The notes below the pieces were generated by a model. That model was given only the letters and a program-made list of their open reading frames with translations, had not been told where the DNA came from and made no database searches. A stretch of 60,963 nucleotides of DNA from an uncultured Gammaproteobacteria bacterium (GTDB taxonomy: Bacteria > Pseudomonadota > Gammaproteobacteria > Steroidobacterales > Woeseiaceae), in NCBI GenBank assembly GCA_913063505.1, contig CAJXYT010000002.1, forward strand, positions 1 to 60,963. The letters run 5' to 3'. A program made the translations under genes and the position numbers. This document shows positions 44,724 through 53,640 of this stretch, piece after piece (positions within the stretch are counted from its first letter, which is position 1; every line of letters starts with the position of its first letter).

Positions 44724-45310
44724 ATCAATTGAAGGGTACGGTCGTGTCCGTTCATACCGGTGCGAGCGGTCAATTCGGCAAGAATGAGCAACCTTCGATT
44801 ATGGTCGAGGTAGAGGGTATTGCTGGTGATCGTCACGGTTCATCTAAGCGAGCCGCTTGGGCCGTTACCGACAAGCAGCCAGAAGGAACTGTGCGCCGCA
44901 ATGAGAGGATTTGGTCTGCAATTTCGGTTGAAGAGCTGATGCAAATTACTGAGGACATGGACCTTGCTGAGCCACTAACCGCGGCAACAATTGGTGCCAA
45001 TTTTTGTTTCGAGGGGATACCTGAGTTTTCCAGATTGCCGCGAGGCACTACGTTTCGATTTCCGTCTGGGGCGGAGCTTCAGGTCGAAAACTTCAATCCG
45101 CCGTGTCTCGGCATGGGTAAGAAGCTTGCTGAATTGATGCAGACACGATCGGGCAAGCAACTTGAGAATACGGCTTTCTCAAAGGCGTCGAAGCTGAGTC
45201 GTGGTCTTGTCGGCGTGGTTGAGGTTGCTGGGGAAGTAAGAAGCGGCGATACGGTAGACATTATCGTCTATGAACACCCGTCGTGGTTGGCGCGAACGGA
45301 ATTGCCCTAG
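44720..45310 (+). CDS. MOSC-domain protein
   Basis: A 196-residue protein of the MOSC family, the sulphur-carrier domain of molybdenum-cofactor sulphurases. It is compact and all-beta, with GIAGDRHG near residues 35-42, NFCFEGIPEFSRLPRGTTFRF near 94-114, the conserved cysteine region NPPCLGMGKK near 129-138 and a terminal EVRSGDTVDIIVYEHPS. Small MOSC proteins are linked to Moco and drug-amide reduction systems; the exact role is unclear. GTG start with GGAAGA upstream. Confidence 0.85.
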   Translation: MNQLKGTVVSVHTGASGQFGKNEQPSIMVEVEGIAGDRHGSSKRAAWAVTDKQPEGTVRRNERIWSAISVEELMQITEDMDLAEPLTAATIGANFCFEGIPEFSRLPRGTTFRFPSGAELQVENFNPPCLGMGKKLAELMQTRSGKQLENTAFSKASKLSRGLVGVVEVAGEVRSGDTVDIIVYEHPSWLARTELP

Positions 45311-45311
45311 T

Positions 45312-45533
45312 TCAGAGAGTCGTAAACCAGTTTGTTGCCGAATAGTGCCACACTGCTTTTGTGTGTGATATTTCCAGTGGCTTGAGATTAAGCAAATTCT
45401 TACCGAAAAATATCAAATCGACGAGATTCCCAATCTTGATCGATCTGGTTGAGCGATTTTGATCATCCACGAAAGCTGTCGGTGGTTGTTGACGCACGGG
45501 GCCTGAGTATATCAAAAGCATGGCCGGGCTCAC
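45312..45533 (-). pseudogene. Remnant of a YtcJ-like amidohydrolase
   Basis: The 73-codon frame ends with a recognisable amidohydrolase C-terminus: SIKIGNLVDLIFFGKNLLNL and then PLEISHTKAVW, which parallels the usual GSIEVGKxADLVVLDxNP...EEIxDTKV pattern. The preceding 25 residues (MSPAMLLIYSG...PPTAFVDDQ) may be a joined N-terminal scrap. The catalytic barrel is missing, and a family-typical glycine position has changed. I read it as a decayed gene tail wedged between the MOSC and HAD genes. Confidence 0.5.
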
Positions 45534-45549
45534 CTAATTGACGGTTTGA

Positions 45550-46203
45550 CTAGCGGTTGATGGAAAATACGCTTTCAATGGTCTCTTTTAAGCGCGCTGG
45601 ATTGTCAACGATTGAGACGGCACCTGCGTCTGTAAGTTCTTCGATCGATCCATAGCCGTATGATACGCCTATCGGTTGCATGTTATTTGCGATCGCGCCG
45701 ATGAGATCATACTTCCTATCTCCAATCATCACGCGATCGAAGGCGCCCGGAATTTCTTCGATTGCGTATCGCAATAAAGTGATTTTGTTTGCGTGAGTAC
45801 CGTCAAATTCACTGCCAAATACTCTCTCGAAATACGGTCTCATTTCGAAATGATCAATGATCCGTTGCGCCATGATCCTGGGCTTGCTGGTTGCGACGAA
45901 CAATGTGTAACCAGCATCAGCAATGGAGGCCAGCGCCTCATGAATTCCGTCATAGGGTTTATTTTCGAGCCAACCGATTTCATTAAATCGTTCGCGATAC
46001 AGATGAATCGCTTTTAACGTAAGCTCTTCGCCGACCATTTTTGGAAATGTGTCGTATAAAGGTGGGCCGATACAAAACTGCAAATACTCGTCGGATGGAC
46101 GTGGGAGTCCGAGTTTATCGACGGCGTAAAGAATGCACTTACTAATGCCTTCGAACGAATCGGTTAGCGTACCGTCGAGGTCGAAGTAGACGTGGGATGG
46201 CAT
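45550..46203 (-). CDS. HAD-superfamily phosphatase (phosphoglycolate phosphatase-like)
   Basis: A 217-residue HAD hydrolase. Motif I YFDLDGTLTDS (residues 6-16) has the nucleophilic Asp. Motif II is FVATSKP near 105-111 and motif IV is MIGDRKYDLIGA near 158-169. The cap domain sits between motifs I and II, as in Gph and PgmB-type enzymes. It dephosphorylates a small metabolite in the cytoplasm, substrate unknown. Stand-alone gene; the downstream neighbour is the amidohydrolase remnant. Confidence 0.87.
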   Translation of the reverse strand: MPSHVYFDLDGTLTDSFEGISKCILYAVDKLGLPRPSDEYLQFCIGPPLYDTFPKMVGEELTLKAIHLYRERFNEIGWLENKPYDGIHEALASIADAGYTLFVATSKPRIMAQRIIDHFEMRPYFERVFGSEFDGTHANKITLLRYAIEEIPGAFDRVMIGDRKYDLIGAIANNMQPIGVSYGYGSIEELTDAGAVSIVDNPARLKETIESVFSINR

Positions 46204-46291
46204 CGGGATAGCATATCAGTATGGTTAGTATTTGAGCGTTTTTTTTGGACTAGTTTTCGACAAAGAAAGTAGGGTAGTTGGTTGACATTGA

Positions 46292-46303
46292 GCCACTAGT
46301 GGC
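46292..46303. promoter_or_regulatory. TTGACA box and perfect 12-base palindrome before the FAD oxidoreductase
   Basis: GCCACTAGTGGC at 46292-46303 is a perfect palindrome starting 5 bases after TTGACA (46282-46287), about 80 bases before the start of the FAD oxidoreductase gene. No good -10 box is found at normal spacing. A regulator site is possible. Confidence 0.25.
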
Positions 46304-46380
46304 AGGCGGCTTTGTCCTCCATAGCATATGATCAGAACGTTGTTTCTTGCATAATGAGACTCGCAATCTTAAGAATCTAA

Positions 46381-47742
46381 ATGATGGCTGATCCATTCCT
46401 CGAAAATACCGTTTCGCAAACTTGGACACAATCGCTCAAGCCTCCCGAGGCGTTGCCGGCTGCGGCTGACGTCGTCATCATCGGTGGTGGCATCGTTGGC
46501 GTATCCACGGCCTGGTTTCTCGCCAAAAAAGGTATTGATGTAGTGCTTTGCGAGAAGGGCCATATCGCGGGGGAACAATCAGGACGGAATTGGGGTTGGG
46601 TACGTGTGCAGGGCAGGGATAGCAGAGAAATTCCCATGGTCCTCGAGAGTATGCGCATCTGGGAAGGTCTTAAGGAAGAAATTGGCGAGGATGTCGGATT
46701 TGCGCGCGGCGGTTGTTTTTGGACAGCGAATTCTGAAAAAGAATTGCAGGAACAAGAAGACTGGTTGGGCATAGCCAAAGAATACGATATTGGCACGCGT
46801 CTGATAGGGTCTAAGGAATTGCAGCAACTCGTACATAGCTCAGCACTGGGTTGGGCTGGCGCGATGTACACAGAAAGTGACGGCCGTGCAGAGCCGCACC
46901 TAGCGACACCTGCAATTGCAAGAGCTGCCGTGCAGCACGGTGCGAAAGTTTTAACGGCTTGTGCGGTGCGAGGGATCGAAACGTCAGGCGGCGCTGTGTC
47001 CGCGGTTGTTACTGAAAGCGGCACGATAAAAACGTCGACAGTTTTATGTGCCGCTGGTGCCTGGACGTCAATGTTTTGCCGCTCTTTGGACATCAACGTG
47101 CCGCAACTCAAGATACGAGGAACCGTAGCAAGAACAGCACCGGCAGAGAACGTTCTGGATGGTGCGATGTTTGGTGATAGTTTGGGAATTCGCCGCCGTC
47201 AGGATGGCGGATACACAGTCGCGTCTGGGGCGGTGTCCGAACATCCGATAACACCGTCTTCTTTCCGCTATTTCAACAAATTTGTGCCGGCCATGTTGAT
47301 GGATTTTGGGCATCTACGGCTTTCTTTTGGACAAGAGTTTGTCGACGAATGGAACACACCCCGAACCTGGTCGCTTGATAAAGCATCACCTTTCGAGGAG
47401 ACGCGAGTGCTTAATCCGTCCCCAACACCTCGCGTACTTAAAGCCATTCGACGAAGTCTGGATACAATGTTCCCGCAACTGGCAGCGACGCCGTTCGTAG
47501 AAGCCTGGGCTGGCATGATCGAAGCGACGCCGGACGTCGTTCCCGTGATCGACTCCATCGGCAATCTGCCAGGCTTTCACATAGCGACCGGATTCAGCGG
47601 TCACGGTTTTGGTATCGGACCTGGGGCAGGTAAGGTTATCGCTGGTATGTTGAGCGGTTCTGATTCAGGCATCGACATTTCCGAATTCAGGCTGAGCCGA
47701 TTTTTTGACGGTAGCCCGATAAAACCCCAGTCATCTATATGA
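46381..47742 (+). CDS. FAD-dependent oxidoreductase, DAO (D-amino acid oxidase/glycine oxidase) family
   Basis: A 453-residue flavoprotein. The FAD motif DVVIIGGGIVGVSTAWFL lies near residues 30-47, with GEQSGRNWGWVR near 64-75 covering the isoalloxazine. The C-terminal ATGFSGHGFGIGPGAGKVIA near 402-421 is the second FAD-contact motif of DadA/ThiO-like enzymes. It oxidises a secondary amine or amino acid; substrate unknown. Two ATG codons occur at the start. Its stop overlaps the ATG of the SDR remnant (ATGA). Confidence 0.85.
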   Translation: MMADPFLENTVSQTWTQSLKPPEALPAAADVVIIGGGIVGVSTAWFLAKKGIDVVLCEKGHIAGEQSGRNWGWVRVQGRDSREIPMVLESMRIWEGLKEEIGEDVGFARGGCFWTANSEKELQEQEDWLGIAKEYDIGTRLIGSKELQQLVHSSALGWAGAMYTESDGRAEPHLATPAIARAAVQHGAKVLTACAVRGIETSGGAVSAVVTESGTIKTSTVLCAAGAWTSMFCRSLDINVPQLKIRGTVARTAPAENVLDGAMFGDSLGIRRRQDGGYTVASGAVSEHPITPSSFRYFNKFVPAMLMDFGHLRLSFGQEFVDEWNTPRTWSLDKASPFEETRVLNPSPTPRVLKAIRRSLDTMFPQLAATPFVEAWAGMIEATPDVVPVIDSIGNLPGFHIATGFSGHGFGIGPGAGKVIAGMLSGSDSGIDISEFRLSRFFDGSPIKPQSSI

Positions 47743-48060
47743 GTGATGTGACCAACCATCCTGATAGTTCTTATGCCGCGGCAGCCATTGGCATTCGCGT
47801 TTCCGTCGTCTGCCCACAAGCTGTTGCTACTCGTCTTGCAAGACGATTCGGGGGCAACTGAAGGGGACTTTGGTGGTAATGAGCTCGACGGGATTCTGCA
47901 AGCTGACGACGTTGCGAATATCATCGTGGAGCAGGCCCTCGAAGGACGCTTCATAAGCCTAACGCACCCGCAGGTAACGACTTACATACAACGCAAAGCT
48001 GGTGACTACGATCGTTGGATCAGCGGTATGCGAAAATTCAGGCGCTCGCTTGCCAAATGA
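47739..48060 (+). pseudogene. Short-chain dehydrogenase (SDR) remnant with deletion and frameshift
   Basis: From ATG 47739 the frame reads MSDVTNHPDSS, then AAAAIGIRVSVVCPQAVATR, an SDR segment that normally lies after the catalytic Tyr-Lys, and ends at a premature stop near 47862. The neighbouring frame picks up with GDFGGNELDGILQADDVA and then FISLTHPQVTTYIQRKAGDY, ending KFRRSLAK, a typical SDR C-terminus. The NAD-binding half and catalytic residues are absent. Its start overlaps the FAD oxidoreductase stop, so it was once part of that operon. Convergent overlap with the phosphatase gene at 48038-48060. Confidence 0.7.
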
Positions 48061-48364
48061 TGGCTGAGCGCTGTCCCGACCGGCAGTAAGCTAGCACTGG
48101 TCCATCACATTCGTCGATGATGCGAAGTTGCTCCTGAATAGCCTCGTGTGCTATCGGCATGCCGGAGACGGGAATGTGGTGGAACGATATTCCGACTCTT
48201 ATGCATTCTATAGAAATAGCATCAACTGTAGGTTGACCGAGCTCTTCATGGTCCGGGCGATTACAGATCACCGCACGGAAACCAGCCGCCGCGATCTCGT
48301 CAAGATCGTCAGGGAAAATCTGTGGTGCCACGGCGTAATTATCTGCAATTCTTGAAATATTCAT
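48038..48364 (-). CDS. TIGR01244-family phosphatase-like protein, probably C-terminally truncated
   Basis: A 108-residue protein of the DUF442/TIGR01244 family, a tyrosine-phosphatase-like fold. The N-terminus MNISRIADNYAVAPQI and EIAAAGFRAVICNRPDHEE near residues 23-41 are typical. The P-loop YCRSGQRS (about 93-100) has the catalytic Cys and Arg. The family normally continues about 30 residues past this loop, but here the frame stops after IIWQASA, where it meets the convergent SDR remnant. It may therefore be non-functional. A TauE/SafE permease tail, a common partner of this family, lies just upstream. Confidence 0.7.
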   Translation of the reverse strand: MNISRIADNYAVAPQIFPDDLDEIAAAGFRAVICNRPDHEELGQPTVDAISIECIRVGISFHHIPVSGMPIAHEAIQEQLRIIDECDGPVLAYCRSGQRSAIIWQASA

Positions 48365-48376
48365 TTTCGAATTCCG

Positions 48377-48568
48377 CTAAAAGGTGAGTCCAAGTGCGGC
48401 AGGTGCTGAGCGAACGAGTATGTAGATACCCATGATGATTAGAGAATAGCCGGACCAGACCCTGAGTTTATCTCACTCTATGCGTTTTGCTAGATAGCTG
48501 CCTGCAAAACTGCCCGCGATTCTGAGCCTGATGACAATAATCAGGAGATCGACGCCCAGCCTCTGTGT
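48377..48568 (-). pseudogene. C-terminal remnant of a TauE/SafE (TSUP) permease
   Basis: The minus strand reads RIAGSFAGSYLAKRIE, one stop codon, then DKLRVWSGYSLIIMGIYIL and a short tail before the stop at 48377-48379. This is the last helix pair of a TSUP permease, with the usual LRxxFGxxLIxMGxYxL pattern. No N-terminal part is found upstream. The next 200 bases up to the malate synthase gene hold promoter-like sequence only. Confidence 0.6.
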
Positions 48569-48639
48569 TGATCTAGGTACAGCGAATGGATAGGTCTTCG
48601 AGTGCTAACCGATTATGCCAACGTAACCTTTTGATTTTA

Positions 48640-48669
48640 TTGACAAGAAAGTGTTCCTTACGCTTTAAA
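48640..48669 (+). promoter_or_regulatory. Candidate promoter for malate synthase
   Basis: TTGACA (48640-48645), 18 bases, TTTAAA (48664-48669). It lies about 100 bases upstream of glcB and is the best match in the 390-base region with no intact gene. Assigned by consensus only. Confidence 0.3.
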
Positions 48670-48767
48670 CCGTGTTGGACCGCCACGCCCGTTCTCTTGT
48701 GAGACTAACAGTGTGAAATTTTAATAGTCACAAAGTATTATAGCGTACGATTTCCGATCTCCTATCA

Positions 48768-50975
48768 ATGAAGGGCCATTCCTTGTCAGACGAAAATAAC
48801 AGAATCATCGGCGGATTAAGTATTAATCCGATATTTGCGGATTTCGTGGAGACAGAGCTCCTTCCTGCGATCGGATTTGAACATGCGATGTTCTGGAGTG
48901 GCGTCGAGTCGATCATTAACGACCTCACTCCCAAAAATCATGAGCTATTAAAAATTCGCGATGAGCTTCAGGATAAGATCGACGACTGGCACAAGGCTCG
49001 GCAAGGAAGCGACTGGGATCACGACGAATATGTCGCGTTCCTGAAGGATATCTCGTACCTCGAGCCAAGCGACACATTCGTGAAGATCGAAACCGCGAAT
49101 GTAGATGCAGAGCTCGCTAGTGTCGCCGGCCCACAGCTTGTCGTACCCGTGAGCAACGCTCGCTTCGCAATCAATGCAGCCAACGCACGCTGGGGCAGTC
49201 TTTACGATGCTCTGTATGGCACGGATGTTATTGCCAAAGATGAGGGCAGGGAGAGTACCGGCGCTTACAGTGCTCGCCGCGGCGCAGCGGTCATACGTTA
49301 TGCAACGGAGTTTCTTGACAGGACTCTTCCGCTCGTCGGTGCGAGTCATGGCGATGTGAATGCTTACGGAATAGACCGTGGCGAAGACGGTGTACGCTTC
49401 GTTGCATCTCATGCGAATGGTGAGACACTGAACCTCAAGTCGCCCGAGCAATTTGTCGGGTTCAAAGAAAGTGAATCTCGCATGCAGTTCTTGTTTCGCA
49501 ACAACGGTCTGCATATCGAATTACTGATAAATCCTGATCATCCGATCGGGAAGGACGCTACCGCAAACCTTGCTGACGTGGTTCTCGAATCGGCACTAAC
49601 CGTTATTCAAGACTGCGAAGATTCAGTAACTGCCGTTGATGCCGCTGACAAGGTGAGCGTGTATCGCAATTGGCTGGGACTGATGCGCGGTGATCTGACC
49701 GCGAGTTTCATGAAAGGCGGCAAAGAGGTGACCCGAACTCTTGCAAAAGATCGGGTGTACACCTCGATCAACAACGAAGAATTAGTCCTGTCCGGGCGAA
49801 GTCTGCTGTTGATTAGAAATGTTGGTCACCTGATGTCAAATGACGCGATTCTCGACGCTGCCGGCGACGAAGTGTTCGAAGGCATCCTAGATGCAATTGT
49901 CACCGTGGCCTCTGCACTCACCGATCGCCGTCGTGACGGACTGCAACCGAACAGTCGTACAGGCAGTATCTATATTGTGAAGCCGAAGATGCACGGTCCA
50001 GCAGAAGTTGCGTATACAGACACACTCTTTGGCCGCGTTGAGCAATTATTTGATTTGGAGGAAAACACGATCAAGGTCGGCATCATGGATGAGGAACGTC
50101 GTACCACCGTTAATTTACCCCTCTGCATAAAGGCAGCGAAAGGCAGAGTTGTTTTTATTAATACCGGTTTTCTGGATCGTACCGGTGACGAAATTCACAC
50201 CAGCATGCAGGCCGGAATGGTGCTACCCAAAGAAGCCATAAAAGAGCAGGCGTGGGTTCACACCTATGAGGACTGGAACGTCGATGTGGGCATCCGTTGT
50301 GGGTTGCCAGGTTTGGCGCAGATCGGAAAAGGGATGTGGCCGAAGCCAGATGAAATGCTTCAGATGGTCGAGACGAAGCAGGCGCATCCTGAAGCTGGAG
50401 CGAGCTGCGCTTGGGTGCCATCACCTACAGCCGCCACCCTGCACGCGATGCATTATCACGCGGTTGACGTGCAGGCAGTTCAGAAGGAGCTTGCCAGCCG
50501 GACGTTGGCCAGTCTTGATAAAATCTTGACACCACCGCTTGGCGATGTCTCCACCCTGTCGGCAGACGAAATCCAGAGAGAGATTGAGAACAATGCACAG
50601 GGGATTCTCGGATACGTGGTGCGCTGGATTGATCAGGGAGTCGGTTGCTCGAAAGTACCGGACATTACTAACGTTGGCCTAATGGAAGATCGTGCGACTT
50701 TGCGGATATCCAGTCAGCATATCGCGAATTGGTTGCTACACGGTGTGACGAGCAAAGAGCAGGTGATATCGATCTTCAAACGGATGGCAGAAGTCGTCGA
50801 CAATCAGAATGATAGTGATGCATCATACAGGCGTATGAGTGAAGACACTGATAGTAGCATCGCTTTCCAAGCCGCCTGTGCTTTGGTGCTGGAAGGTTGC
50901 AACCAACCAAACGGTTACACTGAACCCCTCTTGCACCAGTATCGCCGGAAAAAGAAAGCGGAGCTTGCCCGTTAA
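48768..50975 (+). CDS. glcB: Malate synthase G
   Basis: A 735-residue enzyme that condenses glyoxylate with acetyl-CoA to malate. Its length is diagnostic of isoform G. Motifs include GLMRGDLTAS, VYTSINNEELVLSGRSLLLI, IYIVKPKMHGPAEVAY, GIMDEERRTTVNL and FLDRTGDEIHTSMQAG, which contains the acetyl-CoA/glyoxylate-binding region. ATG 48768 lacks a clear ribosome-binding site; a TTG at 48783 (MSDENNRI) preceded by GAAGG is an alternative start. Isocitrate lyase is not in the window, as is usual for glcB. Confidence 0.95.
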   Translation: MKGHSLSDENNRIIGGLSINPIFADFVETELLPAIGFEHAMFWSGVESIINDLTPKNHELLKIRDELQDKIDDWHKARQGSDWDHDEYVAFLKDISYLEPSDTFVKIETANVDAELASVAGPQLVVPVSNARFAINAANARWGSLYDALYGTDVIAKDEGRESTGAYSARRGAAVIRYATEFLDRTLPLVGASHGDVNAYGIDRGEDGVRFVASHANGETLNLKSPEQFVGFKESESRMQFLFRNNGLHIELLINPDHPIGKDATANLADVVLESALTVIQDCEDSVTAVDAADKVSVYRNWLGLMRGDLTASFMKGGKEVTRTLAKDRVYTSINNEELVLSGRSLLLIRNVGHLMSNDAILDAAGDEVFEGILDAIVTVASALTDRRRDGLQPNSRTGSIYIVKPKMHGPAEVAYTDTLFGRVEQLFDLEENTIKVGIMDEERRTTVNLPLCIKAAKGRVVFINTGFLDRTGDEIHTSMQAGMVLPKEAIKEQAWVHTYEDWNVDVGIRCGLPGLAQIGKGMWPKPDEMLQMVETKQAHPEAGASCAWVPSPTAATLHAMHYHAVDVQAVQKELASRTLASLDKILTPPLGDVSTLSADEIQREIENNAQGILGYVVRWIDQGVGCSKVPDITNVGLMEDRATLRISSQHIANWLLHGVTSKEQVISIFKRMAEVVDNQNDSDASYRRMSEDTDSSIAFQAACALVLEGCNQPNGYTEPLLHQYRRKKKAELAR

Positions 50976-50984
50976 TTTTTTGAC

Positions 50985-51743
50985 GTGATTTTTTCGCGAA
51001 CGGTTTTCCTATTCATCATTCTGATACCGATCGGATCCTGGGCCAACGAAGGCCTGACGATCGCTGTTGCCAGTAATTTTCAGCGGACTGCCGCGAAGCT
51101 TGCAGCCGAATTCACTTCAGTTACGCAGACTCCAATAAGGATTAGTGCTGCCTCGACTGGCAATTTGTATAACCAGATCATCAACGGTGCACCCTACGAT
51201 ATTTTCCTCGCTGCAGATGTCGAGCGACCAAAGAGGCTGGAAGACAATGAATTCACTGTTGTTGGCTCCAGAATGACGTACGCAACTGGAGCATTGGTGT
51301 TGTGGTCCTCGGATAGCTCCTTTGAAGACGGCGGATGCGCTGCCGCTATCAAGGGCGGCTCGTATAGAAAGCTCGCAATAGCAAATCCTGAAATCGCGCC
51401 GTATGGCCTGGCTGCGAAGGAGTATCTGCAGGCGATCGGGAGTTGGCGTGACGCTTCGAGCCGAATGGTATTTGGTGAAAATATCTCGCAGACACTGCTA
51501 TTCGCAGTTACCGGTAATGTGACATTCGCATTGGTCGCTCGCGCTCAGGTAGTCGCCGGCTTGCCGGTTGATGCGACGTGCACGTGGAACGTACCGTCGA
51601 GTATGCACAGTGACATTGAACAACAAGGCGTTCTATTGACTCACTCAAAGAATCTGGAGTCAGCATGGCGCTTCATGCGTTTTCTGCGTGAACCAAGAGC
51701 GATTAAAATAATCGAAAGCAGCGGTTACACGGTTACCAAATAA
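50985..51743 (+). CDS. modA: Molybdate ABC transporter substrate-binding protein ModA
   Basis: A 252-residue periplasmic protein with signal peptide (cleavage likely after SWA-NE). The ModA pattern is clear: TIAVASNFQRTAAKLAAEF near residues 25-43, SAASTGNLYNQIINGAPYDIFLAAD and ANPEIAPYGLAAKEYL near 130-145. It binds molybdate for import. GTG start, 9 bases after glcB. The stop shares bases with modB (TAATG). Molybdenum is needed by the hydroxylase at 9.2-12 kb. Confidence 0.92.
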   Translation: MIFSRTVFLFIILIPIGSWANEGLTIAVASNFQRTAAKLAAEFTSVTQTPIRISAASTGNLYNQIINGAPYDIFLAADVERPKRLEDNEFTVVGSRMTYATGALVLWSSDSSFEDGGCAAAIKGGSYRKLAIANPEIAPYGLAAKEYLQAIGSWRDASSRMVFGENISQTLLFAVTGNVTFALVARAQVVAGLPVDATCTWNVPSSMHSDIEQQGVLLTHSKNLESAWRFMRFLREPRAIKIIESSGYTVTK

Positions 51744-52405
51744 TGGACATTGGCCCCCTTTGGTTATCCCTGCAGTTGGCGTTTGTAACGACCGTGCTGC
51801 TGATTCTGCTGGGCGCACCGTTGGCGTGGTGGTTATCACAAAGTCGATCTCGTTGGCAGCCCGTCGTTCAGGCGATCGTCGCGATGCCTATCGTATTACC
51901 GCCAACGGTATTGGGTTTCTACCTGTTGATAGTGCTAGGTCCAGAAGGCGCGATTGGCAGTTGGTGGGTGCGACTCACCGGTGATACTTTAACGTTCTCA
52001 TTTACTGGACTCGTGATTGCATCTTGCATATATAGCCTGCCTTTCGCCGTACAGCCGATGCAGAATGCGTTCGAGTCATTGTCCCGCAGCAAGCTTGAGG
52101 CGGCGTGGACTCTTGGCGCATCAAAGTTGGACGCATTTTTTTCTGTCACTGTACCGCTGTCGTTACGTGGATTCGTTAGTGCCATCGTTCTCGCGTTCGC
52201 GCACACGCTGGGTGAGTTTGGTGTGGTTCTGATGATTGGTGGCAATATTCCAGGCGAGTCGCGAGTCGTCTCGATCGCGATTTATGAGCACGTCGAGACA
52301 CTCAACTTCGCCGCGGCACATCGACTATCCCTGGCGCTGATCCTTTTCGCGTTCGTTATTCTGTTCGGTATGTTTCTGGTCAATCGCCGGTGGCAGTCAC
52401 GATGA
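51743..52405 (+). CDS. modB: Molybdate ABC transporter permease ModB
   Basis: A 220-residue permease with about five to six hydrophobic segments. The cytoplasmic EAA-like loop EAAWTLGASKLDAFFSVTVPLS near residues 131-152 contacts the ATPase. The N-terminal LWLSLQLAFVTT and the HTLGEFGVVLMIGGNIPGES motif near 154-173 are characteristic of ModB. It overlaps modA by 1 base and modC by 4 bases. Confidence 0.92.
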   Translation: MDIGPLWLSLQLAFVTTVLLILLGAPLAWWLSQSRSRWQPVVQAIVAMPIVLPPTVLGFYLLIVLGPEGAIGSWWVRLTGDTLTFSFTGLVIASCIYSLPFAVQPMQNAFESLSRSKLEAAWTLGASKLDAFFSVTVPLSLRGFVSAIVLAFAHTLGEFGVVLMIGGNIPGESRVVSIAIYEHVETLNFAAAHRLSLALILFAFVILFGMFLVNRRWQSR

Positions 52406-53421
52406 ATCACATCGAGCTGCATTACTCGCTGCGAAAAGGTGATTTCAAGCTGGAGGTGGATACCAGGATTCCTGCTGCAGGTATTACTGGCGTGTTCGGT
52501 GAGTCCGGCTCCGGGAAGACCACCTTGTTGCGCTGTATCGCCGGACTTGAGGCGTCGACTGATGGCGACTTGCGTCCAGTGCACAAACGCCGTATTGGTT
52601 ATGTTTTTCAAGAGTCGCAGCTATTCCCGCACCTGACGGTGCAGAAGAATCTGGAGTATGGGCGGCGCAGAAATCCAGATACTCACCGGTCTATCGCTGA
52701 GTTTGCGAGCATGCTCGAAGTTGATCGGCTACTCGATCGCTCAGTAAGTGATTTGTCGGGCGGCGAAGCACAGCGTGTTTGCATTGCTCGGGTACTGTGT
52801 CAGGAACCGCAGTTGATACTCATGGATGAGCCGCTGTCTGCACTCGATGCACGACGCCGTAGCAATATGCTTCCATATCTTGATCGATTGCATGCCGAAA
52901 CGTCAGTGCCAATTATTTATGTGAGTCACAATATCGACGAAATTTGTCGATTGAGTGACCATCTCGTTCTGCTCGACAATGGCAAGATCGTTGTGGAAGG
53001 TGGCTTGCAAGAGACCCTGGTGAGAATCGACCTGCCGCAACTCAGCGGCCAGAATGCCGGAGCGGTTCTCGAGGCCAAACAGTCACGCTACGACGCAGAG
53101 TTCGACCTTTCGCTGTTCGAGTTCTCGGGTGGCGAGTTGTGGGTGCCGGGTCGCCAGGGTATGGCGACAGCTCGGCTGAGGATTAGCGCAGGGGACATCA
53201 GTTTGAGTCGTGCCCCAGCGGAGTCGAGTACGATCCTCAATATACTTCCCGCCGTCATTGAAGGAATGGCTGCAGAGACTGCGTCTACTCAACTGGTGCG
53301 GGTGAGGTTAGGAGCTAGCTTCCTCGTTGCGCGCATTACCCGACGATCATTGTACGAACTAAAATTACAGGTCGGCGACAATGTCTTTGCGCAAATAAAA
53401 TCAGTGACTGTTCGTTACTGA
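52402..53421 (+). CDS. modC: Molybdate ABC transporter ATP-binding protein ModC
   Basis: A 339-residue ATPase. Walker A GESGSGKTTL lies near residues 31-40, the signature LSGGEAQRV near 123-131 and Walker B LILMDEPLSALDARRR near 142-157. The C-terminal 80 residues form the TOBE/Mop-like molybdate-sensing domain (LNILPAVIEGM). ATG 52402 overlaps the modB stop; a GTG 12 bases earlier is the only longer option. Normal length. Confidence 0.93.
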   Translation: MNHIELHYSLRKGDFKLEVDTRIPAAGITGVFGESGSGKTTLLRCIAGLEASTDGDLRPVHKRRIGYVFQESQLFPHLTVQKNLEYGRRRNPDTHRSIAEFASMLEVDRLLDRSVSDLSGGEAQRVCIARVLCQEPQLILMDEPLSALDARRRSNMLPYLDRLHAETSVPIIYVSHNIDEICRLSDHLVLLDNGKIVVEGGLQETLVRIDLPQLSGQNAGAVLEAKQSRYDAEFDLSLFEFSGGELWVPGRQGMATARLRISAGDISLSRAPAESSTILNILPAVIEGMAAETASTQLVRVRLGASFLVARITRRSLYELKLQVGDNVFAQIKSVTVRY

Positions 53422-53640
53422 AACGAGACTTAAGAGCGACTCTTCGGTGATTTCATTTGGTAGTCGTTCAGACATGGCCTCTTCCAGAGAAATCCTCATG
53501 TGCCGATCATGAAAAAAATGGTCACGTATAAACCTTGTAAGGAAATGATATCCAATATTTCCCTTAAATCCGTAACGACCTAGACTTTCCGGTGTAAGAT
53601 GTTCGCCGCAGATTTGAGCGGTGGAGCATTGATGGCGAAT
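53401..53640 (-). other. Coding-like open frame without start, behind modC
   Basis: The minus strand is open from beyond 53640 to the stop at 53401-53403. It reads as plausible protein: HLTPESLGRYGFKGNIGYHF, then LTRFIRDHFFHDRH and ISLEEAMSERLPNEITEESL. There is no start codon at a sensible place, and it overlaps the 5' end of the racemase gene. I cannot name the family. It may be the tail of an eroded gene, in line with other remnants in the window. Confidence 0.3.
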
